From positions 682,001-746,000 of the forward strand of contig NZ_LR594672.1 of the NCBI RefSeq assembly GCF_901827185.1: 64,000 nucleotides of DNA, in the 5' to 3' direction. This DNA is from Variovorax sp. PBL-E5 (GTDB taxonomy: Bacteria > Pseudomonadota > Gammaproteobacteria > Burkholderiales > Burkholderiaceae_C). The stretch's first letter is position 1. Each line of letters opens with the position of its first letter. Positions 40,543 to 48,420 of the stretch are shown one piece after another. The position numbers were made by a program, and so were the translations under genes. The notes under the pieces are model-generated. The model saw nothing but the letters and a program-made list of their open reading frames with translations. It was not told the origin of the DNA and did no database searches.

Positions 40543-42780
40543 ATGGCCAGTCCTTCTTCTTCCCAGCCCACCGAGCAACTGAGCGGTGTGGTCAAAATCC
40601 TCACGTACGTGAACCCCGAGAACGGCTATTTCGTCGCAAAAGTCGATGTGCCGGGAAAGGGCGAGCGCACGGTGCTCGGTACCGCCCCTGTCATCAACGT
40701 GGGCGAGCTCATCAGCGTGCGCGGGGCCTGGGGAAGCTCGAAATGGGGCCCGCAGTTCAAGGCGGTGGAGGTAACCCTTTCGCAGCCCACGATGCTCGAA
40801 GGCATCGTCAAGTACATGTCCAATGCCATCCCCGGCATCGGCAAGGGGTTCGCCCAGAAGCTGGTCGACGCGTTCGGGGAAGACGTTTTTGACGTCATCG
40901 AGAACCACCCGGAACGCCTGAAGGGCGTCAAAGGCATCGGCAAAAAGCGCATCGACTCGCTCATCGAGTCGTACGCCGAGCAGAAGGCGACGCGCGAAAT
41001 CATGGTTTTCCTGCACAAGGCGGGCCTGTCTACCCTGCGAGCAAAGCGCATCCTCGACAAGTACGGCGCCTCGGCGGTCGAGAAAATCAAGGCGAACCCG
41101 TACATCCTCTGTCAGGACATCTGGGGCATCGGGTTCAGAACGGCCGACGAAGCAGCCTTCAAGCAAGGGATTCCGCGGAACAGCGAGTACCGCATCCGTG
41201 CCGGCGTGCACTACGTCCTGCGCGAGGCCGAGGGGCAGGGCAGTTGCGGTCTGCCGGTGGAAGTCGTTCGCGAGAAGGCGAGCGAACTCCTGGGTGTGGA
41301 CTACGACGTTCTCAGCACCTGCTTCGAGCAGGAGGTTGAATCCGAGAGCCTGATTCGCGATTTCTCAGGCGGGGTGGAGTGCCTGTTCTCCCCGCGAACC
41401 TACAAGGCCGAGAAGGCGGTGGCGGACCTACTCCTGAAGCACGCCAAGCGTCCGCTGGCCCATACGGTCAAGGACATCGACGTCTCCATCCTCTCCGTCG
41501 AGATGGACATGCACATCACGCTGGAGGACGCTCAGCGCGATGCGGTTCGTGCGGCGCTGCTGTCTCAGGTATGCGTCATCACAGGGGGTCCCGGTACCGG
41601 CAAGACGACCATCACCCGGGTCGTTATGGAGTGTCTCCAGGCGGCCGGCATGAGCCCGCTGCAGCTGTGCGCGCCCACCGGCAAGGCAGCCAAGCGCGCG
41701 GCCGAAGCCACGGGTTTCCCCGGCCAGACGGTGCACCGCACGCTGGAAGTCCAGCGGGACGGTACGTTCAAGTTCAACGAGAAGAATCCGCTCGATGCGG
41801 ACGTCCTCGTGGTCGACGAATCTTCGATGGTGGACATCTACATGTTCCTGTCCATCATCCGCGCGCTCGCGCCGCACACGCGCCTCATCATCATCGGCGA
41901 CGTCGACCAGCTGCCTTCCGTGGGTCCGGGCAAGGTGCTGGGCGACATCATCGACTCGGGCGTGCTGCCCACGGTGATGCTGCGCCAGGTATTCCGCCAG
42001 GCCGCGAAGAGCCAAATCATCCGGAACGCGCACGCCATCAACCGTGGCGACATGCCGGAACTGAGCTATCTCCAGGACTCGGACTTCCACTTCTCTAGCA
42101 TCATGCCGCGGGACCCGAAGAGTGAAACCGACAAGGAGAAGGCGCGCTCGGACATCGAGAAGGAAATCCTTCGCCTTGCCCGCGACATGTACAAGCTCGG
42201 CTACGACCCTATCCGTGACGTCCAGATTCTGGCGCCAATGCGGCGCGGCAAGCTCGGCGTGCTGGCCCTGAACGTTCAGTTGCAGGCATTCCTGAACCCG
42301 ATGCCTGAAAAGCAGGTCGAGTTCAACGGGACCAAGTGGTGCACTGGCGACAAGGTCATGCAGCTGCGCAACAACTACGACAAGAACGTCTTCAATGGCG
42401 ATATCGGCTACATCTCAGACGTCGATGCCCAGACCCGAACCGTCATGGTGGAGTTCGACGCGGTTCCGGTCGTCTATAGATTCCAGGACCTGGACGAGCT
42501 GGCGCTTGCCTACGCGTTCACCATCCACAAGAGCCAAGGCTCGGAGTTTCCGGTGGTCATCATGCCGCTCGATACCAGCCACTACATGATGCTTCGACGT
42601 AACCTCGTGTACACCGGCGTGACCCGAGCACGGAAGTTGTGCGTGGTCGTCGGCCAGCCAATGGCCATGAAGCTGGCGGTGGAGCGCGCTCAGAAGGATG
42701 AGCGTTGGACGCGCCTAAAGGAATGTCTCATGAAGGGGCTGCCCGCAGAGATGCGGCGAGAAGAAGCGCTTGCTGCATAA
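40543..42780 (+). CDS. recD2: RecD2-type 5'-3' DNA helicase
   Basis: A 745-residue superfamily 1B helicase. Residues 1-85 form an OB-like N-terminal domain; helix-hairpin-helix units follow (IPGIGKGFAQKLVDAFGED, VKGIGKKRID). Helicase motifs: Walker A ITGGPGTGKTTITR, motif Ia LCAPTGKAAKRAAEAT, DE motif VLVVDESSMVDIYMF, motif III IIGDVDQLPSVGPGKVLGD, motif V/VI YAFTIHKSQGSEFPVVIMPL and NLVYTGVTRARKLCVVVG. RecD2 unwinds DNA 5'-3' from single-stranded ends in repair and replication. No RecBC partner is present. No ribosome site; GCGTTTTAAGG lies directly before ATG, suggesting a leaderless transcript. Confidence 0.95.
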   Translation: MASPSSSQPTEQLSGVVKILTYVNPENGYFVAKVDVPGKGERTVLGTAPVINVGELISVRGAWGSSKWGPQFKAVEVTLSQPTMLEGIVKYMSNAIPGIGKGFAQKLVDAFGEDVFDVIENHPERLKGVKGIGKKRIDSLIESYAEQKATREIMVFLHKAGLSTLRAKRILDKYGASAVEKIKANPYILCQDIWGIGFRTADEAAFKQGIPRNSEYRIRAGVHYVLREAEGQGSCGLPVEVVREKASELLGVDYDVLSTCFEQEVESESLIRDFSGGVECLFSPRTYKAEKAVADLLLKHAKRPLAHTVKDIDVSILSVEMDMHITLEDAQRDAVRAALLSQVCVITGGPGTGKTTITRVVMECLQAAGMSPLQLCAPTGKAAKRAAEATGFPGQTVHRTLEVQRDGTFKFNEKNPLDADVLVVDESSMVDIYMFLSIIRALAPHTRLIIIGDVDQLPSVGPGKVLGDIIDSGVLPTVMLRQVFRQAAKSQIIRNAHAINRGDMPELSYLQDSDFHFSSIMPRDPKSETDKEKARSDIEKEILRLARDMYKLGYDPIRDVQILAPMRRGKLGVLALNVQLQAFLNPMPEKQVEFNGTKWCTGDKVMQLRNNYDKNVFNGDIGYISDVDAQTRTVMVEFDAVPVVYRFQDLDELALAYAFTIHKSQGSEFPVVIMPLDTSHYMMLRRNLVYTGVTRARKLCVVVGQPMAMKLAVERAQKDERWTRLKECLMKGLPAEMRREEALAA

Positions 42781-42788
42781 GTTAGCTG

Positions 42789-42796
42789 GCTATACC
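42789..42796 (+). promoter_or_regulatory. CTATAG-type promoter-like core
   Basis: GCTATACC, 28 bases upstream of ATG 42824 and 9 bases after the RecD2 stop. Confidence 0.45.
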
Positions 42797-42823
42797 GAGG
42801 GCAACTACCAGCCCCGGAAATCC

Positions 42824-43741
42824 ATGACCTCCAAGCGAAGCGGCAAGCTCAAAATCATCAACCTCTTTGGCGCACCAGGAGTGGGCAAAAGCTCCGTCGC
42901 TGCCGGCATCTTCTGGCTGATGAAGGCCCAGCACTGCAGCGTGGAGCTCGTGAGCGAGTATGCGAAGTATCTGGTTCTATCCGGGCGAAAGTGGCAGTTG
43001 ACCGAGGAACAGGTCTACCTGTTTGCCAAGCAACATCACAAGCAGTTCGTCATCGAGCGCTCGGGTTACGAGTTTGGGGTGACGGACAGCCCGTTGCAGC
43101 TCTGCCAGTTCTATGCCCCGAGCAAGTACTTTGGCAGTTTTGAACCCCTCGTCGACGAGGCATCGGAAGCCTTTGAAAACATCAACTTCTTCGTTACCCG
43201 CGACCTGGAAGCGGGCCATTTCGAGGAACGCGGGCGGACGCAGGGTCGCGCCGAAGCGCTAGAAGTGGAGCGACAGATGCGAGCCTTCCTGGCACGGAAG
43301 AACATCCCCTACACGGAGCTTCCTGTCGACATGCTGGCGCCGTGGCGCGTTGTGAGCAGTTTGAACATTGGCCAGCCGCCGGTGCCAGAGTTTGCCGCCT
43401 TTGGGCTGGAGACCTCCTGCATGACGGAACATAAGCCGCTCTTGGTCATGACCTACCTGTTGGCTGTCGACGGGGACGGGTCGCCCTGGGCCACGCTGGA
43501 GCGCTGCACCAGACGAAAGAGCGCTCAGCCGGACCGTTGGGCCGTCCGAACGCCCTGGGGCGGCTGTCTGAACAAGGACGCCATCTTCGAGTACGAGCCG
43601 TCGAGCTCGAGCCGAGATGCCGCGTTTCTCGCCCGGGCCAGGTTTGACACCCCTGAGCAAGCCTTAGACGTTTGGCTAAAACACTATGCACATGAGCGCA
43701 TGCAATCCGAATATGACATCCGAGGTATCCGCCTTGTCTGA
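42824..43741 (+). CDS. P-loop NTPase/kinase-like protein (AAA_28/NadR-like)
   Basis: A 305-residue protein. Residues 8-190 are a P-loop domain: Walker A LFGAPGVGKSSVAA, then VELVSEYAKYLVLSGRKWQL, a stretch reminiscent of the EYaR segment of NadR-type ribosylnicotinamide kinases, and YEFGVTDSPLQLCQFY as a second acidic motif. The C-terminal 110 residues (TEHKPLLVMTYLLAVDGDGS onward) are unassigned. Its 3' end overlaps a small PnuC-like membrane protein gene, an arrangement used for NAD salvage in some large phages. The kinase substrate cannot be told from the sequence. Confidence 0.6.
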   Translation: MTSKRSGKLKIINLFGAPGVGKSSVAAGIFWLMKAQHCSVELVSEYAKYLVLSGRKWQLTEEQVYLFAKQHHKQFVIERSGYEFGVTDSPLQLCQFYAPSKYFGSFEPLVDEASEAFENINFFVTRDLEAGHFEERGRTQGRAEALEVERQMRAFLARKNIPYTELPVDMLAPWRVVSSLNIGQPPVPEFAAFGLETSCMTEHKPLLVMTYLLAVDGDGSPWATLERCTRRKSAQPDRWAVRTPWGGCLNKDAIFEYEPSSSSRDAAFLARARFDTPEQALDVWLKHYAHERMQSEYDIRGIRLV

Positions 43742-44051
43742 CAAAAAGCCGCTCCTAGAGCGGCTCTTTTCACTCGAAAACTTCCTGCAACTGGTGGGCG
43801 TGGTCGGCGGACTATGGGGCAACTACCTAATCAACCAGACCAACGCCGCAGGATTTGTACTGTGGCTACTGTCCAACACTGCGCTCACCTGCCTTCAGTT
43901 TCGGACCCGTCTATTTGGACTGGTTGCGTTACACATGGCCTATGTTTATTTATGCTTTCAAGGTATCGCTAGTTGGGCCGAAAAAGCGCCGGCGTCCCTC
44001 TCAGCTTGGGTGCCTGCGTGGCTTATTTTCGTCTCGCGGTTTGTCGCATAG
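43686..44051 (+). CDS. small PnuC-like membrane protein
   Basis: A 121-residue protein with three hydrophobic segments. FLQLVGVVGGLWGNYLINQT, NAAGFVLWLLSNTALTCLQF and LVALHMAYVYLCFQGIASWA follow the repeated pattern (GN...N, G...W...N, Y....G...W) of PnuC-type nicotinamide transporters, but only about half their length. It overlaps the P-loop gene by 56 bases. GGCTAAAAC precedes ATG 43686 with no ribosome site; ATG 43713 is an alternative start. The similarity is by pattern only. Confidence 0.55.
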   Translation: MHMSACNPNMTSEVSALSDKKPLLERLFSLENFLQLVGVVGGLWGNYLINQTNAAGFVLWLLSNTALTCLQFRTRLFGLVALHMAYVYLCFQGIASWAEKAPASLSAWVPAWLIFVSRFVA

Positions 44052-44130
44052 CCGCGGCGGCGATAATCTCAGGTTAAGTTGAGTTGCCGGGTACTGCCCG
44101 TTTAGAGTGTTCGCTTGCTAGGTAACATAT

Positions 44131-45096
44131 TTGAGCCAAATATCCGCTTCGGAACTACTGCAACTGGCCCGACTAGGGCTCAGCCCGGGCCCCGAAGGTG
44201 GGCGCCAGGACGCATTCGCTCTGCTTGCAGAGTGCGTCGAAGACTTTGTTGTCAACGACCGCGACCTCGCCTATGTCGTGTTGAAGGCGCGCTCAGAAAA
44301 TGTGATTCTTGCACAGTATCTCCAGCGCGTTATCCGGACGGTCTCAGCCGAGGAAAACGTCCCGGCGGCCACAGACAGCTGGCGATTGATTCTCGGCGGC
44401 ATCGGCGTGCTGCTGCCGCCCGGCTTCGACTTTCAGGTCGACCAGTGGGCGAGGGCCATCGAAGGGTTGGAGTCCAGCCTTTCAACCCTGTGGGCTGACC
44501 AGACCCACAACGTGACCGTCATGCCGGAGGCGAGCCCCGTCGAAAGCTTCTACAAGCTACGGCCTAAGGCTATTCGCTCCGGCCTATTGCAACTTTTCAG
44601 TGACAAATGGGCTGACGCCTTCCACCTGGGTGACGTGGCACCTGCTGAGGCGTGGTCCGCCTTCGTGCTTCCGTTCGTTGTCGCCGTGGAAGTTGAAAGT
44701 GCCCAGAGCTTCGTACGTAACGAACTTGCGCCTCGCGCGCCGACGCTCGCGCTATCCGGGATAAAGCACCGGTTTGAATCCCATTTTGACCTTGGCTCTC
44801 CGGGCGCCAAAACCCCCTTTCTGTTGCCTCCGGTGGATTGGGCGAACCTGTTCTCCTTCGTGCGCGGGATGCACTTTCGCAAGGCCGTGCGCGAGCTGGT
44901 GACCGACCGCCCGGAGGCCTCCAACGATTGGGTGCTGAAGTTCGACGCCCCGACCCTGCGTTTAACGAACTTCAAAGCGCGGATAACCAAAGAGTTCCTT
45001 TTCCCTGAGGAAACACCGGCGGATGTTCGGCAGATTGCAGCTGCGCCTGCAAGCCAGCTAGGCATCCCGTACGTGGACGGCACCAAGGCCGACTAG
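44131..45096 (+). CDS. hypothetical protein
   Basis: A 321-residue soluble protein from TTG 44131 (AGG eight bases upstream; GTTTAGAG about 30 bases upstream). Helical N-terminal half, mixed C-terminal half; no signal peptide, membrane segment or recognised motif. A 140-base gap with no gene separates it from the CCA enzyme. Function unknown. Confidence 0.65.
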   Translation: MSQISASELLQLARLGLSPGPEGGRQDAFALLAECVEDFVVNDRDLAYVVLKARSENVILAQYLQRVIRTVSAEENVPAATDSWRLILGGIGVLLPPGFDFQVDQWARAIEGLESSLSTLWADQTHNVTVMPEASPVESFYKLRPKAIRSGLLQLFSDKWADAFHLGDVAPAEAWSAFVLPFVVAVEVESAQSFVRNELAPRAPTLALSGIKHRFESHFDLGSPGAKTPFLLPPVDWANLFSFVRGMHFRKAVRELVTDRPEASNDWVLKFDAPTLRLTNFKARITKEFLFPEETPADVRQIAAAPASQLGIPYVDGTKAD

Positions 45097-45236
45097 CTCC
45101 GTTTAAGCACAAAAAAGCCGCGCATCTCCCGACGACAGCGCCACGGCTGCGGCCTCGGGGCGCTCAAAAACCTCAGCAGTTCTAGGCCTTTGCTCCGACC
45201 CTGGCTACACGTGTCAGGACAATAACTGGAGCAGAC

Positions 45237-46316
45237 ATGCAGACCTTTCTCGTTGGAGGCGCAGTGCGCGACCTCTTGCTCGGCCTTACTCCCAAGGACC
45301 GCGACTATGTGGTGGTCGGCGCGACCGCCGAGTACATGCTCGACTGTGGATTTCGCCCCGTCGGCAAGGACTTTCCGGTCTTTTTGCACCCCCTGACGCA
45401 GGATGAATACGCGCTCGCGCGCGTGGAGCGCAAGACGGCAGCCGGCCACACGGGCTTCACGGTCTCTACTGAGAACGTGACGCTCGAGCAGGACTTGAGC
45501 CGTCGAGACCTGACCATCAATTCGATGGCGATGGCGCTCGGGGGCGACCTCATCGACCCCTTTGGGGGCAAACGCGACCTTGAGATGAAGGTACTTCGCC
45601 ACACGTCGGGCGCCTTCCTGGAAGACCCCCTGCGTGTGCTGCGCGTGGCACGATTCCAGGCTCGGTTCGGCCCCGATTGGTGTATCGAGAACAGCCTGCT
45701 CATGACGATGCATGGGATGGTCGCCGCAGGCGACCTGGCGGAACTGCCGTTCGAGCGAATCTGGGCGGAACTCAAGCGCGGCCTCATGGAGCCACATCCC
45801 GACTGCATGGTGACGACTTTGCTTGGGCTCGGGCTTCTAAGTGGCCCGAATGCGTTCAAAGGCATCAGCGTCCGGCCGGACTACGTGGAATCGCTTCGGC
45901 GCGCGGTAGCCAGCGAGGCAGCCCTCGAGGTTCGCTTCGCATGCGCCTTCCGGCTCGACAGCGACCAGGTTTCGGGCAAGCTGCCAAAAGACGTGACGGA
46001 CTTGGCGCTTTGCGTGCAGCGTGCCGAGCAGGCCGAGCTTCGCCAATTCGACAGCCTAGTCGCCCAGCGCCAACTGGCGTTGCTCGAGGGGCTCGACGTG
46101 CTGCGCCGCCCGCAACGGGTGGAAGCTACGGTGCAAGCGTTGCAGTTGATGCACACGTTCGGTGCCGACGGCTTTCGCGCGTCTTGCGATGCACTCAGGA
46201 ACATTGACTTCCAGGGCTTGGCCCAAGGGCTAGCCGGACCTGCAATCAAGCACCGCATCGAGCAGGAGAAGCTCGCCGTGTTGATTGCTCGCAAGGCCAT
46301 GGCCGCTGCCGCCTGA
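45237..46316 (+). CDS. cca: tRNA nucleotidyltransferase (CCA-adding enzyme)
   Basis: A 359-residue class II CCA enzyme: FLVGGAVRDLLLGLTPKDRD (nucleotide-binding and metal-binding DRD), YALARVERKTAAGHTGFTVS, LSRRDLTINSMAMALGGDLI, DPFGGKRDLEMKVLRHTSGA and EDPLRVLRVARFQARFG. It adds or repairs the 3' CCA of tRNA. The phosphohydrolase (HD) domain of the E. coli enzyme is absent; the C-terminal part is shorter. No tRNA gene is in the window, so it presumably acts on host tRNAs or tRNAs elsewhere on the element. Terminator follows. Confidence 0.93.
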   Translation: MQTFLVGGAVRDLLLGLTPKDRDYVVVGATAEYMLDCGFRPVGKDFPVFLHPLTQDEYALARVERKTAAGHTGFTVSTENVTLEQDLSRRDLTINSMAMALGGDLIDPFGGKRDLEMKVLRHTSGAFLEDPLRVLRVARFQARFGPDWCIENSLLMTMHGMVAAGDLAELPFERIWAELKRGLMEPHPDCMVTTLLGLGLLSGPNAFKGISVRPDYVESLRRAVASEAALEVRFACAFRLDSDQVSGKLPKDVTDLALCVQRAEQAELRQFDSLVAQRQLALLEGLDVLRRPQRVEATVQALQLMHTFGADGFRASCDALRNIDFQGLAQGLAGPAIKHRIEQEKLAVLIARKAMAAAA

Positions 46317-46330
46317 AAACTCGTTCTTCG

Positions 46331-46366
46331 AAGCGTCCGACCCCTCCGTCGGGCGCTTTTTCTTTG
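46331..46366 (+). terminator. intrinsic terminator of the CCA gene
   Basis: An 11-bp stem (AAGCGTCCGAC at 46331-46341 with GTCGGGCGCTT at 46348-46358, one G-U pair) followed by TTTCTTTG. Confidence 0.9.
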
Positions 46367-46375
46367 CCTAGGCCA

Positions 46376-46407
46376 GAAAAGGCGACGCCGGTTGAGCACC
46401 GGCGTCG
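46376..46407 (-). terminator. intrinsic terminator
   Basis: A 10-bp perfect stem (CGACGCCGGT at 46383-46392 with ACCGGCGTCG at 46398-46407), followed leftward by CCTTTTCT, 29 bases after the stop of the membrane protein gene at 46436. Confidence 0.8.
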
Positions 46408-46435
46408 TTGAAAAGGGGAGAAGAGGAGAAAGGGT

Positions 46436-46927
46436 CTAGCCGAACAGGGACGTGCGCATTTCGAGGTCTGGCTCGCGATAAGCCGCTGACTCGCGCACCA
46501 CGCCGGCGCCGAACAGGCCTGTAAGGACCTCGAACGCGACGAATCCATGGTGGTTGAAAGGGAAGCCGCTTGCCGCTGCGTAAGCCACAGTGATGCACGT
46601 GACCAGCGTCGGCAAAACGAGGCGCCGGAATACCTGCAGGCTGGGGCGTGTGAAGACGGCGCGGCCGCCCCTCAAGTAGATGAAGAGCAGGCCGACCAGC
46701 ATCACGACCGTTGTGTGGCCCGATGCCTGGTAGCCGCAACATACCGCACTAGCCCCCCACAACGCGACGGCGGGGTACCACTGTAGCCGAAGCAGCCGGC
46801 TTGCGAGCTCATACCGGGAGTGAACGGAGGCCATGCGGTCATCGCCAACCATTTCACCGGTCGCCGCGATAACAGCCAACACCGTCGCCAGTATGAGGAA
46901 GGTGCCTGGAGACAGAAATGTGTTCAT
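46436..46927 (-). CDS. membrane protein, four segments
   Basis: A 163-residue protein with hydrophobic segments at about 5-22, 48-66, 70-86 and 105-122 and a soluble end (YREPDLEMRTSLFG). I chose ATG 46927 just before the first segment. A TCGCTATACC core lies 33 bases upstream. No family recognised. Confidence 0.65.
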   Translation of the reverse strand: MNTFLSPGTFLILATVLAVIAATGEMVGDDRMASVHSRYELASRLLRLQWYPAVALWGASAVCCGYQASGHTTVVMLVGLLFIYLRGGRAVFTRPSLQVFRRLVLPTLVTCITVAYAAASGFPFNHHGFVAFEVLTGLFGAGVVRESAAYREPDLEMRTSLFG

Positions 46928-46959
46928 CGTAAAGTTTTCGTTGAATGTTGTCCTGCACC

Positions 46960-46969
46960 GGTATAGCGA
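46960..46969 (-). promoter_or_regulatory. CTATAG-type promoter-like core
   Basis: Leftward TCGCTATACC, 33 bases upstream of ATG 46927. Confidence 0.55.
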
Positions 46970-47110
46970 CCGAACGGAACCCACTGGCAGTTGAGAATAG
47001 TGGGCACAAACGCTTTAGAGTTTAGAGCAACGTATGCTAAAATGCAACGCACCGACGGATGGGATTTAGCTTTTTGGCTCGCCAATTCAGGCGCGCGAGC
47101 AGGGGCAGGT

Positions 47111-47119
47111 GGCTATACG
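47111..47119 (+). promoter_or_regulatory. CTATAG-type promoter-like core
   Basis: GGCTATACG, 82 bases upstream of ATG 47201. The rest of the 46928-47200 gap holds no convincing gene; TATGCTAAAATG at about 47032 is another -10-like candidate. Confidence 0.45.
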
Positions 47120-47200
47120 TCGAACGCCCTCTAGGGCGGTATCCTTCAATCCGGCTCTTCCGCGTCTCATCGCCAGCAAGAGCCATCGACAGAGAGTTCC

Positions 47201-48388
47201 ATGAACACGTCGCTCCCGACTCCCAGCAAGAAGTTCGACCTCCTGGTGCAGAGCGCCATCCTTCGAGGCGAGAAGCCTACCAAGGGCCTTGACGCCCAGC
47301 TTGCGCCCAACGAAAACCAGATGCATCGACTCACGGCTTTCATGGCCGACGGCCGCCAGGTCGTGGTCGCTCAACGTCACGGCCGAGGCGGGATGGACTT
47401 CAACAAGCTGCTGGGCGGCAAGGTTTACGCGGTGGCGGCCGACGCACTGTCGCCGGTGTTCGAGAAGGAGAACAACAAGCCGACGAAAGTTCAGAAACAG
47501 GAGGAGGGCAAGCCCCTTTTCTCGTCGTCGGGCTTCTACCTGCTCTCGTCGAAAGACTATCCCGCGCTTCGAATCGCGGAGGGCTATACCCGCCTGTTTG
47601 CGGATGGAGCGAAGGTCATGCTCCTCACCGCGGAGCAGCTTGCGGCCAAGGAATCTCTCTCGATGACTTCGGACATGGACTGGGAGATGGCCCTTGCGTT
47701 CCTGGGCGCGGCTTTGGGCGATGACCGAAACATGGTCACGCCGTTTGACGCAGACATCAACCGCAAGCGCCGCCGCGGCATCGAGACGGCAAAGGGCGTA
47801 GCAGAAGACGACCAGGAGACGTACACCGGCGTCGAGTTCACCGAGTTGGGCGCGAGCAAGAAGGACGGAAACCCCTTCGTCCTCTACACGTGGCGCATCG
47901 ACGGCGGTGCAGCCCGGACCGGAACGCTCATGCGTGAGTTCGAGGCGACCGACGACAACGACCGACCCATCACGAAGTACGACGACGCGGACGCCACGGT
48001 CGCGCGCTTTGCGGACAGCGCCGAGGGTCGTGAGATTGCAGCCGCCTGCGAGGCAGGCAGGACCGTGGACTTTGCCTTCGTCCAGGGCCACGTGATGCGC
48101 ACGAGCGTTTCGTTCCGCCGCAAGGTCGAGAACGTTCGTGCTGCGGGGAGCGACAAGCCCGCGTACGGCGACGCCGTCTACATCTGGGGCGCGCTAGGCG
48201 GTTGGGTGAAGGGCTTGGTGAGCGTGATGCAGTCGATGCACCCCAACTTCCCGGCGAAGGATTACGACGCCCACCACTACGTCGCGGCCTGTCGCCAAGC
48301 CGAGGTCGGGATGACGAAGAAGCCGGACGGCAGCGGCTGGCTACCGCCGCAAGCCGTTACCTACGACCTGTCGGCAATGTTGGTCTGA
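47201..48388 (+). CDS. hypothetical protein
   Basis: A 395-residue soluble protein with GAGAG before ATG. The N-terminal 100 residues are basic; the middle (SMTSDMDWEMALAFLGAALG) and C-terminal parts have balanced composition, and the product ends PPQAVTYDLSAMLV. No recognised motif, export signal or membrane segment. Its stop lies two bases before the left hairpin of the TnpB element, so that element landed exactly at its 3' end and the gene seems intact. Function unknown. Confidence 0.7.
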   Translation: MNTSLPTPSKKFDLLVQSAILRGEKPTKGLDAQLAPNENQMHRLTAFMADGRQVVVAQRHGRGGMDFNKLLGGKVYAVAADALSPVFEKENNKPTKVQKQEEGKPLFSSSGFYLLSSKDYPALRIAEGYTRLFADGAKVMLLTAEQLAAKESLSMTSDMDWEMALAFLGAALGDDRNMVTPFDADINRKRRRGIETAKGVAEDDQETYTGVEFTELGASKKDGNPFVLYTWRIDGGAARTGTLMREFEATDDNDRPITKYDDADATVARFADSAEGREIAAACEAGRTVDFAFVQGHVMRTSVSFRRKVENVRAAGSDKPAYGDAVYIWGALGGWVKGLVSVMQSMHPNFPAKDYDAHHYVAACRQAEVGMTKKPDGSGWLPPQAVTYDLSAMLV

Positions 48389-48389
48389 A

Positions 48390-48416
48390 CGACAGTTCTC
48401 GCCTAACATACTGTCG
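48390..48416 (+). repeat. left-end inverted repeat of the tnpB element
   Basis: CGACAGT (48390-48396) and ACTGTCG (48410-48416), a 7-bp perfect imperfectly spaced hairpin directly before the tnpB start; IS200/IS605-type left ends carry such subterminal hairpins. Confidence 0.55.
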
Positions 48417-48420
48417 ACTC

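Noticed and set aside
44760..44785. GGTTTGAATCCC, a tRNA T-arm-like string
   Set aside because: It lies inside a coding frame (KHRFESHF) and no cloverleaf can be drawn around it. No tRNA was found anywhere in the window.
48202..48420. Upstream extension of tnpB into the preceding gene
   Set aside because: The extension is out of frame within the 47201-48388 gene and crosses the element's left hairpin; TnpB homology begins after GTG 48421.
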